64,000 bases of DNA from Spirosoma foliorum (GTDB lineage Bacteria; Bacteroidota; Bacteroidia; Cytophagales; Spirosomataceae): NCBI RefSeq assembly GCF_014117325.1, contig NZ_CP059732.1:7949501-8013500 (forward strand). The letters run 5' to 3'. The translations under genes and the position numbers were made by a program. The notes below the pieces were generated by a model. That model made no database searches. It had not been told where the DNA came from and worked only from the letters and a program-made list of their open reading frames with translations. Each line of letters begins with the position of its first letter. Position 1 is the first letter of the stretch. Positions 25,332-33,562 of the stretch are shown piece after piece.

Positions 25332-25664
25332 ATTGAAGTTTACCAGCAAGCAGGAGTTTTATGATTTCTTACAGAGCATTTAAACTGACGTTTTAGTGAA
25401 CGTTCTTTATTGGCTATCAATTTCAAATATACCTTTCGTGATCAATGGGTTACAAGCGGAAGGGGCTAAGTAAACAATACCTTTTCTGACCTGAAACGCG
25501 AGGAAATGCTGTTTATGTCTTTGAAAAGCAGTTTGGGATTTCGCCCACATAAGGTAAAGCAAAGGCTACCTGATGGGTGTGTCATTTTGAACACAACTAA
25601 ACTCAATATGGCCACATCTTCCTGAAACGTTCCGACCAATTTTGCTCTATAAACGAATAAGCAA
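25332..25664. other. Gap before the first SDR/AraC pair
   Basis: About 330 nt with no gene I can support. A plus-strand frame near 25490-25625 reads 'LFMSLKSSLGFRPHKVKQR', which recalls the C-terminal part of IS4/IS1634-type transposases, but the match is short and has no catalytic residue in view, so it is only a hint of transposase debris. Confidence 0.3.
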
Positions 25665-26465
25665 ATGAGCAAAACAATTTTCATCACCGGAGCCTCGTCG
25701 GGTTTAGGGAAGGCCACCGCTACCTTATTTCAACAAAAAGGCTGGCACGTCATAGCAACTATGCGTAAGCCTGAGCAGGCAGTTGAATTGAGTCAGCTGG
25801 ATAACGTAACGATTTTACCGCTGGACGTCACTGACACTGAGCAGATTAAGAAAACCGTCAGTAAGGCCATTGCGACTGGCAATATAGATGTCGTTTTTAA
25901 CAATGCCGGGTATGGCCTGTCAGGCCCGTTGGAGGCCACTTCGGAAGAACAGTTGACCCGTCAGATTAATACCAATCTGTTAGGCGTCATCCGGGTTACG
26001 CAGGCATTTATTCCCTATTTCAGGGAGAAAGGCAGCGGGCTTTTTATTACGACAACCTCAGTGGGCGGGTTGGTTGGCTTTCCGTTTTCATCGTTATACC
26101 ATGCCACCAAATGGGGGCTGGAAGGATGGAGTGAAAGTATGGCTTATGAACTGAAAAGCATTAATGTTGGGATCAAAGTGATAGAACCAGGGGCTATCCA
26201 GACTGATTTTATTGGTCGATCGTACGATAAAGCCTATCATCCTGCCTACGACGAGCTGTTTAATCGCTTTTTCTCGAACGTCGATCAGGTTACCTTTGCC
26301 CCGGCCGAAACAATAGCCGAAGTTGTTTATGAAGCCGCCACCGATGGGAAAGATCAATTGCGTTATTTGATAGGAGAGGAGGCCAGGGCCCTTTATAACC
26401 AGCGCCTGCAACTCGGTGATGAAGGGTTCAGACGCTTTATGGAATCCGCTTTTTTAGGGAATTAA
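25665..26465 (+). CDS. Classical SDR oxidoreductase (array member 1)
   Basis: NAD(P)-dependent short-chain dehydrogenase/reductase, 266 residues, cytosolic. 'FITGASSGLGKATA' is the cofactor glycine motif, 'NNAGYGLSG' the structural motif, 'TTTSVGGL' the catalytic Ser region and 'YHATK' the catalytic Tyr-x-x-x-Lys. 'ATMRKPEQ' after strand 2 has an Arg that favours NADP. The C-terminus 'YEAATDGKDQLRYLIGEEAR' is shared with the SDR at 33563, so the two are paralogues. An AraC regulator starts 18 nt after the stop on the same strand, so the pair is likely one transcript. The substrate is unknown; small carbonyl compounds are typical of this group. Confidence 0.88.
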   Translation: MSKTIFITGASSGLGKATATLFQQKGWHVIATMRKPEQAVELSQLDNVTILPLDVTDTEQIKKTVSKAIATGNIDVVFNNAGYGLSGPLEATSEEQLTRQINTNLLGVIRVTQAFIPYFREKGSGLFITTTSVGGLVGFPFSSLYHATKWGLEGWSESMAYELKSINVGIKVIEPGAIQTDFIGRSYDKAYHPAYDELFNRFFSNVDQVTFAPAETIAEVVYEAATDGKDQLRYLIGEEARALYNQRLQLGDEGFRRFMESAFLGN

Positions 26466-26483
26466 CCTGGCTGATGTGGTTAT

Positions 26484-27404
26484 ATGAAACATCCATCGAA
26501 TACCCCCCTTAAAATCAGTTCACCGGTCGAATTGCACCAATTAATGGATTTACCAGGGCCCTTACATCCCCTGGTAAGTCTGTTCGATAATACGCTGGCT
26601 ATCGTGAATAAAGCTACGCTGCCCCAGTCGTTCATGTTTGATTTCTACACCATTTCGTACAAGAAAAAGCTGAAAGGGAGAACAGGCTATGGCCAGCATT
26701 ACTACGACTTCGACGATGGGACAATGGTATTCACCGCGCCTGGACAATTGATTTCGACCGATGGCGATCACGACTATTTTGGCATCTCCCTGCTTTTTCA
26801 TCCTGATTATATCCGGAATTACCCCCTGGGCAGGCGCATAAAACAATTTGGCTTCTTTTCGTATGAAAGTAATGAGGCTTTGCATCTTTCAGACAAGGAA
26901 AAGAATACCCTATTGACGGTTTTCAAAAATATAAACGATGAACTACAGCACAGTCTTGATGATTTTAGCCAGGACATTGTTGTTTCGCTGATTGAGACCC
27001 TACTCAATTATAGTAATCGTTTTTACGGAAGGCAGTTCATTACACGCAAAACGGTCAATCACGATCTGTTGTACCGAATAGAAAAACTGCTGGATGAATA
27101 TTTCGGTAGCGAACAAGGTTTAACAACCGGCCTGCCAACTGTCGATTATTTGGCTTTTCATATTAATGTATCCCCCCGTTACCTGAGCGATATGCTCCGC
27201 GCCCTTATCGGGCAAAATGCACAGCAGTACATTCATGAAAAAATGATTGAAAAAGCAAAGGAATACCTGACTGGAACAAATATGACAGTGGGCGAAATCG
27301 CCTATCGGTTAGGATTTGACTACCCACAGTCGTTTAGTAAACTGTTTAGACGAAAGACAAATTTAACGCCCATTGCATTTAAGCATCAGTTTCATAAGAA
27401 TTGA
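26484..27404 (+). CDS. AraC-family regulator (array paralogue A)
   Basis: Transcription factor of 306 residues with an N-terminal cupin-like effector domain (about 15-180) and a C-terminal AraC DNA-binding domain with two helix-turn-helix units (about 205-305: 'INVSPRYLSDMLRALIG', 'MTVGEIAYRLGFDYPQSFS', 'KLFRRKTNLTPIAFK'). The effector domain carries the block 'FGFFSYESNEALHLSD' and the linker 'FYGRQFITRKTVN', which recur nearly unchanged in the regulators at 32498, 34392 and 43109. It starts 18 nt after the SDR at 25665 and probably regulates that gene or itself in response to a small molecule; this is inferred from position only. Confidence 0.9.
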   Translation: MKHPSNTPLKISSPVELHQLMDLPGPLHPLVSLFDNTLAIVNKATLPQSFMFDFYTISYKKKLKGRTGYGQHYYDFDDGTMVFTAPGQLISTDGDHDYFGISLLFHPDYIRNYPLGRRIKQFGFFSYESNEALHLSDKEKNTLLTVFKNINDELQHSLDDFSQDIVVSLIETLLNYSNRFYGRQFITRKTVNHDLLYRIEKLLDEYFGSEQGLTTGLPTVDYLAFHINVSPRYLSDMLRALIGQNAQQYIHEKMIEKAKEYLTGTNMTVGEIAYRLGFDYPQSFSKLFRRKTNLTPIAFKHQFHKN

Positions 27405-27468
27405 CTTTTTTCAGAATAGCCTATTATAGAATTATGGGTAAATCTAAAAAAAAACGAGAGCGTATGCT

Positions 27469-27588
27469 ACTAGTGCTCTTCCAAAATAGTTTTTTTTGAT
27501 TCTACTAGATTCTTTTGATACCAGACGCCTGATTATCAGAATTTATAGAATCTTCAGAAACTATAGAATCTAAATTGGAAAAGCACTG
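27469..27588. mobile_element. MITE-like element, copy B (~120 bp)
   Basis: Same ends as copy A: 'actagtgctcttccaaaata' at left and, reversed, 'agtgcttttccaatttagat' at right. The interior is A/T-rich and again palindromic (gattcta... / ...tatagaatc) but diverged from copy A. It lies between AraC paralogue A and the transposase remnant. The two copies 2.8 kb apart bracket the SDR/AraC pair. Confidence 0.7.
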
Positions 27589-27708
27589 GAATAGATTTAC
27601 AAAAGGGAACAAGGTTGACAATCAGCCTCATATTGCACATTTCCGTACCGAACTTTTTTATAAGGGTACCCTTTTAGTGACTGATGGCCTTGACTTTGGT
27701 GAGCCCGA

Positions 27709-28314
27709 TTAGGCCCGGGCCGCCGGTGCGGTTTTATAGCCTAAAGACCCATGTAGCCGTAACGAATTGTAGGCAACAATAGCCTGCTCGATAGCCGTTT
27801 CAGCCATGTTAAAAGTAGGGATCCCCCTAGATGAAACTCCTCCTTTAAAGTCCGAAAAGCCCGTTCTGCTAAAGCATTTTCGTTTGGGTCGCCTGACTTG
27901 ACTCAGTCGTACTAATGGTAATCCTCGCTTGGCGCAATCGATCCACATAGACTCCCGAGCAATATTGAACACGGCACTGGCCGTCTGGCCCGATCCGACG
28001 GGGTCGCCCGTGCGGTGGTGAATAAGCGGTTCATCGGTTTGGCTACGCGTTTTTAAGGCCATCTCCAGAGCCGCTACGGGCCTTTTGGCTTCTAACGTTT
28101 TGTGAAACGACCAGCCAACAATTTTACGTGAGTAGGCATCCATAATCACCGATAAATAGGCAAAGCCAACTCCCACTCGAATATAACTTAGATCGCTTAC
28201 CCAGAGCTGATTTGGCCTTTCGGGTTTGAGCTCTTTAACTTGGTTGGGATACTTCTCTAAGTCATGATCAGAATCGGTCGTTTTAATTCTTAACCGTTTC
28301 TTAATTAGTAGCAA
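27709..28314 (-). pseudogene. IS3-family transposase (orfB) remnant, frameshifted
   Basis: DDE integrase-type transposase fragment. The frame holds 'PNQLWVSDLSYIRVG' with the first catalytic Asp, 'VIMDAYSRKIVGWS', and 'DEPLIHH', where the 'SDRG' motif should follow. Instead the frame reads nonsense for ~80 codons and resumes with 'MAETAIEQAIVAYNSLRLHG'. Reading the other frames restores the missing parts: 'VQYCSGVYVDRLRQARITI', then 'GDPNENALAERAFRTLKEE' with the catalytic Glu. At least three small insertions or deletions are therefore needed. The N-terminal HTH_21 part and orfA are absent, so it cannot be active. No IS ends could be defined. Confidence 0.85.
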
Positions 28315-28452
28315 ACCATTGGCTTACTAATGTACTGTACACAGAAATCAGTAGCATACGCTTCTTTAATGGGGTATATGATGTGACACAATCCACCTTT
28401 CGGACTAGTCAAGGAAGTGCGAAAATAAATCAACTACAAAACGCTCAACGAG

Positions 28453-28887
28453 TTATATTTTCGGCAGACGAGCTGAATCACGCCAATACCGACGTAACAT
28501 GATTACATACTCATGCCAGCCCTGCATGTCCTCTGGTTTTTGCGTATAAGCCACAGCGCCCAGTTCATAGGCTTGTTCAATTTTATCTTCTTCATCCAGG
28601 TAACTCAGCATGATGATTGGCACTCGACCTTTGAAACGCGCCCGTAATTCAGGCAATAAGCTTAACCCATCGGCTGATTCACGCAGGTCGATGTCTAAAA
28701 GAATGAGTTGAGGAGATTGATCGGATTGCCTATCCAGATACGTAACCGTTTCTTGAACGGATCGAGTATTGGTAAACCGAGCTTCGGGAAACTCCTTTTC
28801 CGAAGCTCTAACCAGAAGTTCATAAATGGGCGGTTCATCATCCACCACTAAAATAGCGAAGTACTGACTAGATTGTGCTGACTGCAT
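28453..28887 (-). CDS. Stand-alone response-regulator receiver protein 1
   Basis: Single receiver (REC) domain of 144 residues with no output domain. 'AILVVDDEPPIYELLV' carries the acidic pair, 'LILLDIDLRESADG' the phospho-acceptor Asp, 'IIMLSYLDEEDK' the conserved Ser/Thr position (Ser) and 'YTQKPED' the Lys. Such proteins act as phosphorelay shuttles or bind a partner when phosphorylated. It is followed on the same strand by no other gene; receiver 2 lies 68 nt upstream and both are probably co-transcribed. The C-terminal tail 'MLRRYWRDSARLPKI' is also seen in receivers 2 and 3 ('IRLYWFRLAKIP', 'LRLFWYETATLP'), so the three are paralogues. No histidine kinase is nearby. Confidence 0.85.
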   Translation of the reverse strand: MQSAQSSQYFAILVVDDEPPIYELLVRASEKEFPEARFTNTRSVQETVTYLDRQSDQSPQLILLDIDLRESADGLSLLPELRARFKGRVPIIMLSYLDEEDKIEQAYELGAVAYTQKPEDMQGWHEYVIMLRRYWRDSARLPKI

Positions 28888-28955
28888 ACGTTGAGATAAA
28901 GAAAGTTGGTTAGTAAGTAGCCCGATTGTTTTGAATTGATTTCGGTTGAACCATC

Positions 28956-29393
28956 CTACGTCCCGCGTTGATTGGTCCGGCGGGTTGGAATTTTAGCTAA
29001 CCTAAACCAGTATAGACGAATCTGTTCGGCTAGTTCGACTAATCCTTGATGTTGCGTCGGTTTGATCAGGAACGTATTCGCTCCTAATTCATAGGATCGG
29101 TTAATGTCCTCCTCGTTGTCGGACGTCGTTAAAATCAAGATGGGTACGTGGCGATAGTGTGGAGAGTTTTTTAGATGAGAAAGCACCTCAAAACCACCGA
29201 TCCGGGGCATATTGAGATCTAATAGAACCAAGTCAGGAAGGAAGTCTGTACGATCAATATTTTCTAAGACATCCGTACCATCATTGGCAAATCGAAGATT
29301 GAAAAGGGGGGAATCCTGCTCAAACGCGGTCTTTAGTAAAAATTGATCATCCTCATCATCGTCGACGATCAAAACATTAAACGTGTTTTTCAT
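28956..29393 (-). CDS. Stand-alone response-regulator receiver protein 2 (Rcp1-like)
   Basis: Single REC domain, 145 residues. 'VLIVDDDEDDQFLLKTAF' (acidic residues), 'LVLLDLNMPRIGGFEVL' (phospho-Asp), 'ILILTTSDNEEDI' (Thr) and 'FLIKPTQH' (Lys) are all intact, so it should be phosphorylatable. 'DDDEDDQ...LLDLNMP..GFEVL' resembles the Rcp1 group, which partners phytochrome-like or PAS kinases in other bacteria. It is the best conserved of the three receivers. It begins at the ATG at 29393, with a 312-nt gap to the divergent receiver 3. The partner is unknown. Confidence 0.88.
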   Translation of the reverse strand: MKNTFNVLIVDDDEDDQFLLKTAFEQDSPLFNLRFANDGTDVLENIDRTDFLPDLVLLDLNMPRIGGFEVLSHLKNSPHYRHVPILILTTSDNEEDINRSYELGANTFLIKPTQHQGLVELAEQIRLYWFRLAKIPTRRTNQRGT

Positions 29394-29705
29394 TTAACTG
29401 AGTGAATTTCATCGGGCTACTAACGTGAGTATACTTTTTGTTCATGGTTAGTGTTTTCCTTTTAAGCTAAATAACATGAGGCCATTATTCTCTACGGATC
29501 GCGAATGTGTTGGTTAAAAACAGATAAATGCGTATAAATACGTATGTACCAGGCTATTGGATTTAGCTCAATGAAACACAGGCATTTTTATCGCCGTTTG
29601 TCTTTTGACAAAGTCGTTAACCCATTGATTCTCCTAATGGCGCAGGGAGTTCAACTTAACAGTTTTCGCTGAAACTGGTTACTTTTGATAAACACCACTG
29701 TCCTG
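29394..29705. other. Divergent gap between receivers 2 and 3
   Basis: About 310 nt separating divergent receiver genes. I see no gene, terminator or convincing promoter motif. The frame of receiver 3 opens 21 nt earlier at a TTG. Confidence 0.4.
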
Positions 29706-30173
29706 ATGTCTTTAAATCCAACCAGTGGGCCTAGATTTCCCATCCTGCTGGTGGAAGATGATCTGGCCATTATTGATATTATTCAACGCGCAACCAGAGC
29801 TTGCTTTCCAGAGGCTGATATTATTGCTATCTCCACCTTTGAAGAAGCAGTCGTTTATTTGTATAATTTGGAGGGAAAAGGACCTCGCTTGCTTCTATTG
29901 GATGTTTTTCTAGCTGGTGGTCAAACTGGATTAGATTTCCTGCAACTGCTTAAAGCTCATCCGTTAGGGAAACTGCTGCCGGCGATTGTGTTGTCGCAAA
30001 GCGCTCGGCACGTCAAAGACGCCTATCAATTGGGAGCGGCTGCCTACTTTACCAAGCCATTTTCGTTCCCGGATTGGAAACAATTTATGCTCGATCTTCG
30101 CTTGTTTTGGTACGAAACCGCTACACTCCCGCAAACGTATTTCGAAAGGCAGCAAGAACTTCTGCATGGATAG
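29706..30173 (+). CDS. Stand-alone response-regulator receiver protein 3
   Basis: Single REC domain of about 155 residues from the ATG at 29706 (a TTG start at 29685 would add seven residues). 'PILLVEDDLAIIDIIQRA' has the acidic pair, 'LLLLDVFLAGGQTGLDFL' the phospho-Asp, 'AIVLSQSARHVKDAYQLG' the Ser, and 'YFTKPFSF' the Lys. It is divergent from receivers 1 and 2 and shares their C-terminal signature ('LRLFWYETATLP'). No output domain is present, so it would act through a partner. It may be what is left of a larger signalling locus together with the broken 7TMR-DISM sensor at 24771. Confidence 0.85.
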   Translation: MSLNPTSGPRFPILLVEDDLAIIDIIQRATRACFPEADIIAISTFEEAVVYLYNLEGKGPRLLLLDVFLAGGQTGLDFLQLLKAHPLGKLLPAIVLSQSARHVKDAYQLGAAAYFTKPFSFPDWKQFMLDLRLFWYETATLPQTYFERQQELLHG

Positions 30174-30381
30174 TAAAAGCGGGTAGGGGTAAGCGGTTCA
30201 GAGTAGAACCCTTCAGTGGTAGTTAAATAAAAGCAGAACTTATTAAGGTAGATCAGCCGTGTGAACCGGCTCTAAACACCTTTGATGGTCCTGATCCAGC
30301 GTACCGGCCACTGCGGTCCGTTTTTTTAGATTTACCCAATTATACTTAAATCATACCAAAAGTCAGCCTTATATAAAGCTG

Positions 30382-30438
30382 AACGAAAGTCTCCCGCTGA
30401 GTCAGTTCAAGAAACTGGGTCATCGGGAGACTTTCGTT
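30382..30438 (+). terminator. Long hairpin in the gap after receiver 3
   Basis: 15-bp perfect stem (30382-30396 with 30424-30438) with an inner 'cagtt/aactg' stem in the loop. No strong T-run follows, so it may be a terminator, a processing site or a regulatory hairpin. Confidence 0.55.
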
Positions 30439-30491
30439 GATTGAGCTACACATTTCAGTAATCCAGTGAATTCCGGGCCTGATCCCCCGTC

Positions 30492-30499
30492 TACTTTTG
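30492..30499 (+). promoter_or_regulatory. Putative -7 element for the NmrA-like gene
   Basis: TACTTTTG fits TAnnTTTG, 19 nt before the ATG at 30519. No TTTG at -33. Confidence 0.4.
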
Positions 30500-30518
30500 C
30501 CACTGCAAACAAGACGAT

Positions 30519-31382
30519 ATGATACTGATCACAGGGGCAACCGGACACTTAGGAAAAGCAACCGTCGACGCACTGCACAAACGAACGGACAGACGCTTTG
30601 CGGTTATGGTTCGGGATATCCGGAAAGCAGACGAGTTTATAAACATGGGTATTGACGTACGCCAGGGCGACTATACCCATTACCAGGCTATGGTAAATGG
30701 GTTTGCCGACGTAGAAAAGCTTTTACTCATATCCTCCAATCACGATACCGATCGCTTCCTGCATCATAAACAGGCAATTGACGCAGCTAAAGCAGCCGGT
30801 GTAAAGCGAATCTATTACACGGGTTTCGATATGACGGATTTGTGGCATAGTGCTGTGCCCTTTCTTTCCATACCGCATGCCCAAACCATCGATTACTTAA
30901 AGGAATCTGGGATTAGCTACACGATTCTCAATAACAACCTGTATGCTGACTTATTGCCCCTGTTTATCGGCAATGACGTACTGCCTGAAGGTATCTGCTT
31001 TCCGGCCGGAACGGGGCAGGTTCCCTTCCTTACCCGCACCGACATCGCAGAGGCAACGGCAACTATTCTGCTCAGCAATGTTCCTGAAAATCAAATCATA
31101 ACGCTGGCGGGCTCGAAAGCCTATACGTTTCAGGAGATAACGGAAATATTGAGTGAGTTGACGGGAAAACCGCTTCCTTATGTGAGCCCGGACCGAAGCG
31201 CATTTTTAGCCTATCTGCTGAAAAAGGGCCAACCGGAATGGCTGGCTACCTACCTGGCGGATATGGCTGAATCAATACGTAGAAATGAATTCAATACGAA
31301 TCATACGGATATAGCGCGCTATCTCCTTCGTCCGCCAACATCGATGAAGGACTATCTGCGCAGGGTGTATTTAGAAAAGTAA
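30519..31382 (+). CDS. NmrA-like NAD(P)-binding protein (QOR2/YtfG type)
   Basis: Atypical SDR of 287 residues. 'MILITGATGHLGKATVDAL' is the TGxxGxxG cofactor motif at the extreme N-terminus, followed by 'VMVRDIRKADEF' with an Arg suited to NADPH. 'GVRIYYTG'-like 'VKRIYYTGFDM' and 'YTILNNNLYADLLP' align with quinone-reductase 2 (YtfG) and NmrA-like proteins, which lack the classical Tyr-x-x-x-Lys pair. Substrates in this group include quinones, but some members only sense NADP. An aldo/keto reductase follows 35 nt later on the same strand, then an AraC gene, so these three may form an operon. Confidence 0.82.
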   Translation: MILITGATGHLGKATVDALHKRTDRRFAVMVRDIRKADEFINMGIDVRQGDYTHYQAMVNGFADVEKLLLISSNHDTDRFLHHKQAIDAAKAAGVKRIYYTGFDMTDLWHSAVPFLSIPHAQTIDYLKESGISYTILNNNLYADLLPLFIGNDVLPEGICFPAGTGQVPFLTRTDIAEATATILLSNVPENQIITLAGSKAYTFQEITEILSELTGKPLPYVSPDRSAFLAYLLKKGQPEWLATYLADMAESIRRNEFNTNHTDIARYLLRPPTSMKDYLRRVYLEK

Positions 31383-31417
31383 GAACATTCAAACGATTGG
31401 CGTAAAAACAAGTAAAC

Positions 31418-32422
31418 ATGAAAACGACAAAACTTGGTAATCAGGGGCTTCAGGTGCCTGTTATCGGCTTGGGCTGTATGAGTCTGGCCGGCAGCGATAC
31501 CCAGTACATTTATGGCAAATCAGACGAAAAGGATGGGCTAGCGGTAATTGACCGGGCCCTGGAATTGGGCTGTAATTTTTTAGATACGGCGGACGCCTAT
31601 GGGCCTTTACAGAATGAGCGCCTACTGGCGAAAGCGATAAAAGGTCGACGCGATAAAGTGGTTATCGCGACCAAATTCGGTTTTGAAATCAATGATCAGG
31701 GGGAGTTCACCGGAAAAGTAAATGGCAAAAAGGACTACATCAAACAAGCCGCAGAACGGTCGCTGAAAAGCCTGGGCACCGACTTCATTGATCTGTATTA
31801 TATGCACCGCCCAGATCCGGCAACGCCGATTGAGGAATCGATGGAGGCAATGGCCGCCCTGGTCAAGGAAGGCAAGGTACGCTATCTTGGTTTATCGGAA
31901 GTATCGGCCGAGCTGATTCGCAGAGCCCACGCCGTTCACCCGCTTACGGCCATTGAAACGGAATATTCCTTATTTGAACGCACGCTCGATGATGATGGCA
32001 CGACCTATGTACTGACAGAATTAGGCATTGGTCTCGTTCCTTATTCGCCACTGGGTCGCGGCTTTTTAACGGGCGAATTGAAAAGCCCGGATGATTTTGA
32101 CGCAAACGATGCGCGCCGACATTTAGAACGATTTCAGGGCGAAAACTTTTATAAAAATCTTGAACTGGTTAAAGCACTGCGAGGGATAGCCGAACAAAAA
32201 CAGGTAACGGCCTCCCAGTTAGCCTTAGCCTGGATTGTCGCCAAAGGACACGTTCCCATTCCGGGTACCAGAAAAGTTAAGTACGTGGAGGAAAATTTGG
32301 CAGCCGCTAATATTACCCTGACAGCGGAAGAAATCGCTAAATTAGAATCGATTCTCCCTTTGGGGCATCGGCAGGCTGGTTCCCGCAGCGATGCGAAGGC
32401 AACGCCTAAAGATGAAGAATAA
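31418..32422 (+). CDS. Aldo/keto reductase (AKR13-like)
   Basis: NADPH-dependent carbonyl reductase with a TIM-barrel fold, cytosolic, 334 residues. The catalytic tetrad is visible: Asp and Tyr in 'FLDTADAYGP', Lys in 'VVIATKFGF', and His in 'DLYYMHRPDP'. 'VPYSPLGRGFLTG' and 'IPGTRKVKYVEENL' are the family's cofactor-binding segments. The second of these matches the plant/bacterial AKR13 type. It lies between the NmrA-like gene and AraC paralogue B; a hairpin follows the stop. The substrate is unknown; methylglyoxal and other aldehydes are common for this family. Confidence 0.92.
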   Translation: MKTTKLGNQGLQVPVIGLGCMSLAGSDTQYIYGKSDEKDGLAVIDRALELGCNFLDTADAYGPLQNERLLAKAIKGRRDKVVIATKFGFEINDQGEFTGKVNGKKDYIKQAAERSLKSLGTDFIDLYYMHRPDPATPIEESMEAMAALVKEGKVRYLGLSEVSAELIRRAHAVHPLTAIETEYSLFERTLDDDGTTYVLTELGIGLVPYSPLGRGFLTGELKSPDDFDANDARRHLERFQGENFYKNLELVKALRGIAEQKQVTASQLALAWIVAKGHVPIPGTRKVKYVEENLAAANITLTAEEIAKLESILPLGHRQAGSRSDAKATPKDEE

Positions 32423-32429
32423 TCCAGTA

Positions 32430-32475
32430 ACCGTGAATACAGGAATAGGGATAGTTGTATTCTTGTATTCACGGT
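32430..32475 (+). terminator. Hairpin between the aldo/keto reductase and AraC paralogue B
   Basis: 18-nt arms (32430-32447 with 32458-32475), one G-T pair, 10-nt loop. It sits 8 nt after the stop and 22 nt before the next ATG, so it may reduce read-through into the regulator. Confidence 0.6.
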
Positions 32476-32497
32476 CAACTTCGACGAAGTACTTGCC

Positions 32498-33418
32498 ATG
32501 AAGAATAAAATTCCTTTTGTCGTAAAATCAGTAACAGAGCTTAATCAGTTACTGGGTTTACCCAAGCCCCGGCATCCGTTGATCGTTGTGTATCGGTATG
32601 ACCAGATTACCCGAAGGGATGATAAATTACTGGATTATTTCTGCCCCCAATTTTACAGTATTGCCATCAAAAAGAATTTCAAGGGTAAGGTTCGCTACGG
32701 ACAGAGTTTTTATGATTTCGACGAAGGGATGATGTCTTTTGTTGGGCCGGGTCAATTACTGGCTCATACCGGTGGAGACAATATTCCGGAGGAAGGGTTC
32801 TGCCTGATGTTTCACCCTGACTTTTTTGCTGGACACGTACTGGCGGCCAAAATCAGGCAGTACGGTTTTTTTTCCTACGAACTGAATGAGGCCCTGCATT
32901 TATCGGATGAAGAGCAACTTTTGGTCGAGACGATCATGGGCCAGATCGAAACCGAATACCAAAACCCCATAGATACCCTGAGCCAGGATGTCATGATCAC
33001 CCATATCGAGTTGCTATTGCATTATAGCCAACGGTTTTACAATCGCCAGTTTATAACCAGAAAGCCTGCCAATCACGAGTTGCTGGCTAGAGTAGAGAAG
33101 TTATTGAACGCTTATTTTTCAGATGAGATGGCACTCCGGGAAGGCTTACCAACGGTTCAGCATATTGCCGAAGCATTGCATATTTCGCCTAATTACCTGA
33201 GCGATATGCTCCGTATCGCGACCGGAAAAAGCGCTCAGGGACACATTCAGGATAAAATCATTGAGAAAGCAAAGGAATTACTTTCCACGACCAATTTATC
33301 CATTTCCGAGGTGGCGTACCTGATAGGCTTTGAACGCCCTCAATCCTTAAATCGCCTGTTTAAAAAGAAGACAAACCTCACTCCGGTAGCATTCAAGCAG
33401 GGATTTCGCTCTAACTAA
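32498..33418 (+). CDS. AraC-family regulator (array paralogue B)
   Basis: 306-residue transcription factor, the same architecture as the one at 26484. The N-terminal motif 'LPKPRHPLIVVYRYD' opens the cupin-like effector domain. 'QYGFFSYELNEALHLSDEE' and 'FYNRQFITRKPANHEL' are the shared blocks. The DNA-binding part begins near 205 ('LHISPNYLSDMLRIATG', 'LSISEVAYLIGFERPQS', 'LFKKKTNLTPVAFKQGF'). It follows an aldo/keto reductase and is most like the regulator at 43109. Control of the neighbouring reductases is inferred from position. Confidence 0.9.
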   Translation: MKNKIPFVVKSVTELNQLLGLPKPRHPLIVVYRYDQITRRDDKLLDYFCPQFYSIAIKKNFKGKVRYGQSFYDFDEGMMSFVGPGQLLAHTGGDNIPEEGFCLMFHPDFFAGHVLAAKIRQYGFFSYELNEALHLSDEEQLLVETIMGQIETEYQNPIDTLSQDVMITHIELLLHYSQRFYNRQFITRKPANHELLARVEKLLNAYFSDEMALREGLPTVQHIAEALHISPNYLSDMLRIATGKSAQGHIQDKIIEKAKELLSTTNLSISEVAYLIGFERPQSLNRLFKKKTNLTPVAFKQGFRSN

Positions 33419-33550
33419 GGGAGCCGAAGCGATCGTTTATTCCGACACGCCTGCGGCAACTGACGCCCCCATTTACCTTAAAATGTATAAGCCATTCCTG
33501 AAAACCTATAAAGGCGAAACGATTAATGAGACGAGCTTTGCATGGACTAT
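33419..33550 (+). other. Orphan coding-like fragment between AraC B and the next SDR
   Basis: A plus-strand frame, different from the AraC frame, reads about 45 codons ('AEAIVYSDTPAATDAPIYL', 'PFLKTYKGETINETSFAW') to a stop near 33550. The composition looks like real protein, but there is no start or upstream part. It may be the 3' stub of a gene lost in a rearrangement. I do not recognise the family. Confidence 0.3.
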
Positions 33551-33562
33551 ATAATACAACCT

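Noticed and set aside
25490..25625. Possible transposase C-terminus (LKSSLGFRPHK)
   Set aside because: Only about 20 residues of vague likeness and no catalytic residue; recorded as a hint but not called.
30240..30345. Palindromic GC-rich stretch before the NmrA-like gene (accggccact...)
   Set aside because: The pairing is short and broken, weaker than expected for a functional hairpin.
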